Shown piece by piece: positions 58,900 to 64,000 of a DNA stretch of 64,000 bases. The first letter of the stretch is position 1. Each line of letters starts with the position of its first letter. The position numbers were made by a program, and so were the translations under genes. The notes below the pieces were generated by a model, which saw only the letters and a list, made by a program, of their open reading frames with translations, had not been told where the DNA came from and ran no database searches. The stretch covers positions 1 to 64,000 of the forward strand of contig DAHUZP010000026.1 in NCBI GenBank assembly GCA_027306505.1, read 5' to 3'. The DNA is from Thermoplasmata archaeon. Its GTDB lineage: Archaea; Thermoplasmatota; Thermoplasmata; Lutacidiplasmatales; UBA184.

Positions 58900-59394
58900 T
58901 TGACCGCGCTAGTTTCGATCCTGATGGGGTCCAAATCCGACTGGCCGACCCTCGAGAACGGTGCCAAGGTCCTGGACAAGCTGGGCGTTGCCTACGAGGT
59001 CCGGGTCCTCTCGGCCCACCGGGCCCCAGACGCCCTTGCGGAGTACGTGAAAGGCGCGGAGAAGCGGGGCCTGGAGGTCTTGATCGCAGCGGCCGGAGGC
59101 GCCGCCCACCTCCCAGGGGTCGCCGCCGCGCACACCGTCCTACCTGTCCTGGGGGTCCCGATCGAGACCTCCGCCTTCCAAGGAATGGACTCGCTCCTCT
59201 CCATCGTCCAGATGCCCTCCGGCATCCCGGTGGGCACGCTCGCCGTAGGCAAGTCCGGGCCCGTGAACGCGGCCCTGCTCGCTGCCGAGATCCTGGGAGG
59301 GAAGCACCCGGAGATCCGCGAGGCCGTTCGACGCTACCGCGAGAACCTCACGAAGGAGGCCCTCGCCCACCCCGACCCGCGGGAAGGGGCCTGA
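58900..59394 (+). CDS. purE: N5-carboxyaminoimidazole ribonucleotide mutase (PurE)
   Basis: The 164-residue protein opens with MGSKSDWPTLENGAKVL after a TTG start at 58900; a CCTTAAGG box lies ~33 nt upstream. SAHRAPDALAEY, IAAAGGAAHLPGVAAAHT and LPVLGVP are the PurE signature, with the catalytic His in SAHR. It acts in de novo purine synthesis on N5-CAIR. No purK is seen in the window. The stop is 2 nt before the next ATG, so it is probably co-transcribed with the isocitrate dehydrogenase gene. Confidence 0.93.
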   Translation: MTALVSILMGSKSDWPTLENGAKVLDKLGVAYEVRVLSAHRAPDALAEYVKGAEKRGLEVLIAAAGGAAHLPGVAAAHTVLPVLGVPIETSAFQGMDSLLSIVQMPSGIPVGTLAVGKSGPVNAALLAAEILGGKHPEIREAVRRYRENLTKEALAHPDPREGA

Positions 59395-59396
59395 CC

Positions 59397-60890
59397 ATGT
59401 CCGGAACGCCTCCGCACCCGCCCCGCTACGTCCTCACACCGGCGGGAAAGAAGCTCGTGACCGTGATCCCCGGCGACGGGGTGGGACCCGAGATCGTGCA
59501 GGCGACCCGGCGGGTCCTGGAGGCCGCCCACGCGCCGATCGAATGGAGGGAGCGACGAGCAGGGGCCGAGGTCTTCCGCGAGGGCCTCGCTTCCGGGGTC
59601 CCCGCTTCGACGGTGGAGTCCATCCGTGAGACCCGTGTCGTGCTCAAGGGTCCCCTCGAGACGCCCGTGGGCTTCGGGGAGAAGAGCGCGAACGTCACGC
59701 TGCGCAAGCTCTTCGAGACCTACGCCAACATCCGACCCGTCCGAGAGCTTCCCGGCGTCAAGACCCCCTACACCGGCAGGGGGATCGACCTGGTGATCGT
59801 CCGCGAGAACGTCGAGGACGTCTACGCGGGCATCGAGTACCGTCCGACCCCCGGGGTCGCCGAGGCGCTCAAGCTGGTCACCCGCAAGGGGTGCGAGAAG
59901 GTGGTCCGGCTCGCCTTCGAGCTCGCCCGTGCCGAGGGGCGCAAGAAGGTCCACTGCGCCACCAAGTCGAACATCCTCAAGTTCACCGAGGGGCTCCTCA
60001 AGCGCACCTTCGAGGACGTCTCGAAGGAGTACCCGGACATCCAGGCCCAGCACATCATCATCGACAACTGCGCCCACCAGCTGGTGAAGGCCCCCGAGCA
60101 GTTCGACGTGATCGTCACGACGAACATGAACGGGGACATCATCAGCGACGAGGGGTCGGCCCTGGTGGGGGGGCTCGGCTTCGCGCCCTCCGCGAACCTG
60201 GGGAACGACGTGAGCATCTTCGAGGCGGTGCATGGTTCCGCTCCCAAGTACGCCGGCAAGAACGTGATCAACCCTACGGCGCTCCTCCTCACCGCCGTGC
60301 TATTGCTTCGCCACCTCGAGGAGTTCGACATCGCGACCCAGGTGGAGAACGCGGTCGTCGCAACGCTCGCGGAGGGCAAGGTCGCCACCCGCGACGTGGT
60401 GGGCGACGTGATCGCGGCGAGCACCAGCGCCTTCGCGGACGCGGTGATCGAGAACCTGGGGAAGGCCCCGCCCGCTGACTGGAAGGAGCGCCGCTACCGT
60501 GCCATGCGTCTCCCCCAGGTGACCTCGGCGCCCGGCATGGTCGTCGCCCGGTCCCGGAGGACCATCGGGGTCGACGTCTTCCTGGAGAGCACCCTCAGCG
60601 CCGCGGCGCTCGGTGGCTCGGTCGCTCCTCTCGCGGCCGGGACGCCCTTCAAGCTGCACGGGATCTCCAACCGGGGGACGAAGGTGTACCCTCCCTCCGA
60701 GTCGATGATGGACCAGGTCGACCATTGGCAGTGCCGCTTCCTGCTCTCCGATCCGAAGGCGGAGGCGGAGGAGAAGGCCCTCCTGGACCTCGTGCAGAGG
60801 GTAAGCGCGAAGCACCGGTGGTGCGCGACCCAGCGCCTCGAGGAGATCGACGGGGAGCCGAACTTCACCCGTCCCCAGGCCGAGGACTAG
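59397..60890 (+). CDS. icd: Isocitrate dehydrogenase, long (Thermus-type) form
   Basis: At 497 residues it is longer than typical archaeal IDH (~410) and has a C-terminal extra domain like the Thermus thermophilus enzyme. Catalytic-site blocks include VTVIPGDGVGPEIVQAT, KSANVTLRKLFETYANIRPV, DLVIVRENVEDVYAGIEY, DNCAHQLVKAPEQFDVIVT and HGSAPKYAGKNVINPTALLL. The SxNxxLR substrate loop is intact. It oxidises isocitrate to 2-oxoglutarate, probably with NADP. It starts 2 nt after purE and its end overlaps the convergent GNAT pseudogene by 26 bp. Confidence 0.9.
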   Translation: MSGTPPHPPRYVLTPAGKKLVTVIPGDGVGPEIVQATRRVLEAAHAPIEWRERRAGAEVFREGLASGVPASTVESIRETRVVLKGPLETPVGFGEKSANVTLRKLFETYANIRPVRELPGVKTPYTGRGIDLVIVRENVEDVYAGIEYRPTPGVAEALKLVTRKGCEKVVRLAFELARAEGRKKVHCATKSNILKFTEGLLKRTFEDVSKEYPDIQAQHIIIDNCAHQLVKAPEQFDVIVTTNMNGDIISDEGSALVGGLGFAPSANLGNDVSIFEAVHGSAPKYAGKNVINPTALLLTAVLLLRHLEEFDIATQVENAVVATLAEGKVATRDVVGDVIAASTSAFADAVIENLGKAPPADWKERRYRAMRLPQVTSAPGMVVARSRRTIGVDVFLESTLSAAALGGSVAPLAAGTPFKLHGISNRGTKVYPPSESMMDQVDHWQCRFLLSDPKAEAEEKALLDLVQRVSAKHRWCATQRLEEIDGEPNFTRPQAED

Positions 60891-61389
60891 CGGGCCCCTT
60901 CGGTCGGGAGACCCCGTCCAACCGCCAGATCTGCTCCTCCACCTGCTCCCCCCGGACATCGGAGAAGCCGTGGTCGGTGCCGGCGGGCACGAAGCCGCAG
61001 TTCCTGAGCACGTGCTGGGTGGCGAGGTTGTCGTGGACCACCCGGGCGTAGACCGACCTCTGCCCGGCCTCGAGGAGGAAGAGGTGGAGGGCCCGCGATG
61101 CGATCCCCCGTCCCCACCACTTTCGGTCCATCCAGTACGTGACCGAGGGCAGTCATAGGAGCTCGAGGAACACCGCGTACCCGACGGTCTCTCCCAGGTG
61201 AAGGACCGTCCGTTGTAGGACAGAGGGGTCCGCGAGGGCCCTCTGCCAGTGCCGGTCGAAGGCTTCCCGGTCGTTCGGGTCCTTCGCCGTGAAGGCCGGC
61301 TCGCGGGCGGCGATCGGGTCCCGCTCCAGGTAGAAGAAGCGGTCAAGGTCCGATGGGCGTACCTCCCGAAGCCTGACCGACCCCTCCAT
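60865..61389 (-). pseudogene. GNAT acetyltransferase interrupted by one in-frame TGA
   Basis: The first half (VRLREVRPSDLDRFFYLERD ... ETVGYAVFLELL) ends at a TGA (61153-61155). The same frame then continues as LPSVTYWMDRKWWGRGIASR, the acetyl-CoA-binding motif A, and NLATQHVLRNCGFVPAGTDH, motif B. Removing the TGA gives a normal ~174-residue RimJ/RimL-like GNAT. A GGA-to-TGA change would explain it. Global TGA recoding is excluded because many neighbours stop at TGA, so this is a nonsense mutation, sequencing error or readthrough. Confidence 0.75.
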
Positions 61390-61522
61390 GCCCCGGTTCC
61401 CGGACCGACCCCTCAGGGGCGGTAGCCGCGGGGGCGAGGGGAGAGGAAGACGCCCACCCTGGGAGCCCAGGACCGACGCGGAGGGGAACCATTACGAGCC
61501 GGCGCCGACGTGCCGACAAGCC

Positions 61523-62029
61523 GTGCCGAGCGGACCCCCCTCCTCCCCTTGGGAACTACGCGTTAGCCTCGGCGTGCACCGACCGGGAGCGGGCACCGAC
61601 TTCCGCGGCATGGTCTACCTCCACCCCCCGGGTCCCTCTCCCAAGGTCCGCGCCCGAGCGCGCGACGCGGGCGGTCTTCCCTTGTGGTACCTCACCTCCT
61701 CGTCCTCCACGTTGAGGGAGATGAGGACCCCTCGGGAGGAAGTCCCCCCCGACCGTCGTCACCTCAGGGGGTGGGCCCGGTCCGTCCGTGCCCTGGAGGT
61801 GAACGTGGAGGTGAGCGACCTGGGGACGGTCCTGCAGGCGCGGTACCGGGTCCCCGAGGGCCTGTGGCTCCACTCGCTCCTCGTCGGTCGTCCCCGCGTC
61901 GGCCCCCCCCTTCGCTTCGAACGGGTCGAGCGGGTAGGGGACCCCCCTCCAGGGCCGCTCGAGCTCGTCTCAGGGACCGTTCGCTACGAGGTGCGAGTGG
62001 AGCGTCAAGGCCAAGAGGAAGGAAGTTAG
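61523..62029 (+). CDS. Hypothetical beta-rich protein
   Basis: The in-frame GTG at 61523 (VPSGPPSSPWELRVSLGVHR) lies ~30 nt after a CCATTACG element, so I prefer it to the track start at 61388. The ~168-residue product alternates hydrophobic strands (LPLWYLTSSSS, VRALEVNVEVSDLGTVLQAR, GTVRYEVRVERQ) with Pro/Arg/Gly loops. No family is recognised. It is directly upstream of the HAD gene, separated by 21 nt. Confidence 0.45.
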   Translation: MPSGPPSSPWELRVSLGVHRPGAGTDFRGMVYLHPPGPSPKVRARARDAGGLPLWYLTSSSSTLREMRTPREEVPPDRRHLRGWARSVRALEVNVEVSDLGTVLQARYRVPEGLWLHSLLVGRPRVGPPLRFERVERVGDPPPGPLELVSGTVRYEVRVERQGQEEGS

Positions 62030-62050
62030 TCCCCGGCTAGGAGGCGCCCC

Positions 62051-62779
62051 ATGATCCGACCCGGCGAACCCATCGGCCCGTCCACCTACCACCGACCGTA
62101 CCTGGCCCTCATCTTCGACTTGGATGGGACCATCATCCAATCCGCGCTCGACTTCCATGCGATGCGCAAGGCGGTCATCGAGATCGCCCAGCACAATGGG
62201 GTCCCCCCTGGGGAGCTTCACACCACGCACTCGGTCCCCGAGCTCATCGACCACGCGAAGACACGGCTGCACCAGATGACCGGCAACGACTCCCTCTCGC
62301 TCCGCTTCGAGGGGGAGGTCAACCGAAAGCTCGATGAGATCGAGATGGCCGCGCTCCCCACCGCACGGCCCATCGCGGGAGCGAAGGAGGCGCTGGGGAC
62401 CCTCCATCAGAGCGGCTACCGTCTGGGGCTCCTCACTCGGAGCTGCGAGGGGTTCGCGAAGAGCTCCCTGCATAGCGCGGGCATGCTCCCCGTGTTCGAG
62501 AAGCTGCGGACCCGCAACGACTCGGGGCCCGTGAAGCCCCACCCGGAGAGCCTTCTCCTGCTGCTGAAGGACCTGGGCGTGGGCAAGGAGCGGGCGCTCT
62601 TCGTGGGGGACGGGACCCAGGACCTGGAGTGCGCGAAGGCGGCCGGCGTGGACTTCATCGCGATCGTCCACCCCGGGGAGAAGGCCCAGGAGAAGGAGGC
62701 CGCTCTACAACGGCTCGGACCCTTCCATCTGGTCCACTCCTTCCAAGAGCTTAGCCGGCAGGTCACCGGCGGGAACTAG
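62051..62779 (+). CDS. HAD-family phosphatase (phosphoglycolate phosphatase-like)
   Basis: The 242-residue protein has all four HAD motifs: LIFDLDGTII (nucleophile Asp), LGLLTRS (Thr), GPVKPHPES (Lys) and FVGDGTQDLECAKAAG (metal-binding Asp). The helical cap between motifs I and II is of C1 type, as in Gph-like phosphatases. AGGAGG lies 11 nt before the ATG, a clear ribosome-binding site. The substrate is unknown. Confidence 0.88.
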   Translation: MIRPGEPIGPSTYHRPYLALIFDLDGTIIQSALDFHAMRKAVIEIAQHNGVPPGELHTTHSVPELIDHAKTRLHQMTGNDSLSLRFEGEVNRKLDEIEMAALPTARPIAGAKEALGTLHQSGYRLGLLTRSCEGFAKSSLHSAGMLPVFEKLRTRNDSGPVKPHPESLLLLLKDLGVGKERALFVGDGTQDLECAKAAGVDFIAIVHPGEKAQEKEAALQRLGPFHLVHSFQELSRQVTGGN

Positions 62780-62912
62780 GGTCCGATCCTCAGGCCGCCC
62801 TGGTCAATAGGGGTGCAGGGGCCCGCCCTCGATCTCGGGGCAGCCTCTTGGTGAGGCCGAGGCCCTGGGGAACTCGGTGAACGTCGCGAGGTAGGGCGTG
62901 GGTGCGGTCGAA

Positions 62913-63071
62913 CTAGCCGCTTACGGCGAGAACGCCTTTACCATCGCACGCCCGGCAAGCCACGGGGTGGTCCTTCACCTCGGGGAAGTGGTGGGTCCGC
63001 TTCCCCTCGCAGCAAGGACATCCCAGCTCTCGTTCCAAACGCTCCTCGCTCTCCTCTTCGGGCGCAGGCAT
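62913..63071 (-). CDS. 52-residue zinc-ribbon protein
   Basis: This gene is missing from the ORF track because of its length. It reads MPAPEEESEERLERELGCPC, CEGKRTHHFPEVKDHP, VACRACDGKGVLAVSG. The CPCCxGK and CRACDGKG knuckles form one zinc ribbon, similar in spacing to DnaJ-type CxxCxGxG modules, and two histidines lie between them. The acidic N-terminus is helical. No TATA box is obvious upstream. It may be a small zinc chaperone-like or RNA-binding protein; no specific family is assigned. Confidence 0.65.
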   Translation of the reverse strand: MPAPEEESEERLERELGCPCCEGKRTHHFPEVKDHPVACRACDGKGVLAVSG

Positions 63072-63460
63072 CGCGAGGTGGGTAGGCGCAGGGGTCCTTG
63101 AAGCCGACGGGGGCCTCCTCCAGGGGGCCCGGCCGCGAGGAAACCCTCTGCCGAAGGCAGCCGAGGGGGCCCACCCCGGCCGGCGTCCCTCGGAGGACGC
63201 GCCCGCGGAGCCGTCCAGGGCGGGTCCATCGGGCGCCGGTCAAGCCGCCCGCTCCCTGACCCCCCTCGAGCGGAACCCGCCGGGCTTATCGAGGGGTTCC
63301 CACACCCCTTTAATGGCGGCCTCTCTGGCCCCGCCTCCTCCTGCCCCGGGGTCTCCTGACGAGCCCACTCCCAGCCTCCCTCCGAAAGCCCTCGGCAGGA
63401 CGACGGTCCAAGAGAGCCTCGAGCCCCTCCTGCTCACCGAGCCTCTGCCCCGCGAGCGGC

Positions 63461-63655
63461 ATGACCTACGCTTGGACCCTCAGCACCAACCTGGGGACCG
63501 TGAGCCCGCTCTCCAAACCGGCCACAACGTGCACGGCAGGAGTAGCGTCCGGGACCGTGACCTTGAACGTGAGCGTGAACCTGGGCACGGTCACGAAGAC
63601 CGCCACGGCCCAGATCACGGCGGGCTCGGCGGCCACGGTATCCATCGACCCGTGA
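63461..63655 (+). pseudogene. Ig-like domain fragment of a surface protein
   Basis: The 64-codon frame TYAWTLSTNLGTVSPLSKPA, SGTVTLNVSVNLGTVTKTAT and a terminal ATVSIDP resembles one beta-sandwich repeat of a PKD/Ig-like surface protein. It has no signal peptide, membrane anchor or clear promoter of its own, and stop codons surround it, so it is probably a relic. Apart from small hairpins, nothing else is seen in 63072-63460. Confidence 0.35.
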
Positions 63656-63732
63656 GACCCGTACCCCGCTGCAGGGGGTGAACTTGAGGGGCGCGCTCGC
63701 CCAGCGGGGCCCGGGGGCGGTGGAGCGACGGG

Positions 63733-64000
63733 TCAGGGCTCGAGCGCTTTCGGGGCCTCTTCCGGTTCGAGATAGAAGGCGAAAGCGTGGATCACCGCCC
63801 GCTCGGCGGTCGCCCAGGCTTCCGGCACCTGCTTCCAACCGTCCCGAAGGTCTCCTACCGCGTAGAGGCCCGGTATCGGGCCCGATCCGTCCGAGGCCAG
63901 GACGCGGCAGTCGTCGTCCGTCGCGACGTATCCCTCCGAAGTGACCTGCCCTCCGAGCGAGGCGGGCACCTCGCTGTGCGTGCTGTACCAGCCCATGGCG
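63733..64000 (-). CDS. Thioredoxin-reductase-like FAD/NAD(P) oxidoreductase, C-terminal part
   Basis: The gene enters from the right edge. The visible C-terminus has GYVATDDDCRVLASDGSGPI followed by PGLYAVGDLRDGWKQVPEAW and ATAERAVIHAFAFYLEP, the second FAD-binding motif (GxxxxGD) and helix of pyridine-nucleotide disulfide oxidoreductases of the TrxB class. The redox cysteines would lie outside the window. The track's ATG at 63996 is internal. Confidence 0.75.
   Translation of the reverse strand, partial: AMGWYSTHSEVPASLGGQVTSEGYVATDDDCRVLASDGSGPIPGLYAVGDLRDGWKQVPEAWATAERAVIHAFAFYLEPEEAPKALEP

Noticed and set aside
40640-61155. Reassignment of TGA to a sense codon
   Set aside because: Three frames contain internal TGA, but most intact genes in the window end in TGA, often overlapping the next start, so TGA is a normal stop.

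Overview
The window is very GC-rich chromosomal DNA from an archaeon. Evidence: an AbrB/PhoU fusion, an archaeosine synthase-like gene, two tRNAs without encoded CCA, and many AT-rich boxes about 25-30 nt upstream of start codons, the spacing expected for archaeal TATA boxes and leaderless mRNAs. The gene content fits a Thermoplasmatota lineage from soil or sediment; that placement is inference.

Layout. 1-3.6 kb: the end of a zinc-ribbon/MNT nucleotidyltransferase, tRNA-Leu(CAG), and two tandem DUF998-like membrane genes, the upstream one apparently frameshifted in a C10 tract. 3.7-12.6 kb: large exported surface proteins (kelch propeller; six-repeat Ig-like protein; proline-rich anchored protein) with a ureohydrolase and a zinc-type dehydrogenase between them. 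12.7-16.2 kb: a four-gene ABC export operon whose stops and starts overlap. 16.3-20.1 kb: a Fur-like zinc domain lacking a DNA-binding domain, an Ig-like membrane protein with a cytoplasmic zinc ribbon, and AbrB-PhoU. 20.3-24.4 kb: a MarR-ABC-ABC-MFS drug-efflux operon with a probable operator. 24.5-31.2 kb: a giant PQQ-propeller/PKD surface protein divergent from a sarcosine-oxidase-like SoxA/SoxB pair. 31.3-37.0 kb: a small paralogous protein, then an operon of two unknown small proteins, a HerA-like ATPase with a putative nuclease domain, a DNA methyltransferase and a ThpR-like 2H phosphoesterase. This last operon is the best candidate for an undescribed system.

37-38.8 kb holds a hairpin-rich non-coding stretch and two small genes. 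38.8-40.4 kb carries pirin and MsrA. 40.5-44.5 kb is an accessory patch: a broken methyltransferase, a decayed IS630 transposase and a compact arsR-arsM-arsC-acr3 arsenic operon. 44.6-49.6 kb holds a transposase remnant, DUF1634-TauE, an M29-like protein without its metal ligands, and a NicO/UreH-like transporter.

49.6-53.2 kb is a decayed integration zone next to tRNA-Val(TAC): repeats, DUF1059, an integrase pseudogene, a HEPN-MNT pair with palindromic operator, tRNA 3'-end duplicates and an NTF2-like protein that reads through them. 53.3-64 kb returns to housekeeping genes: ArcS, a second copy of the small paralogous family, UbiD-UbiA, dUTPase, PurE, isocitrate dehydrogenase, a GNAT gene broken by one TGA, a HAD phosphatase, a 52-residue zinc-ribbon protein and the end of a thioredoxin-reductase-like gene.
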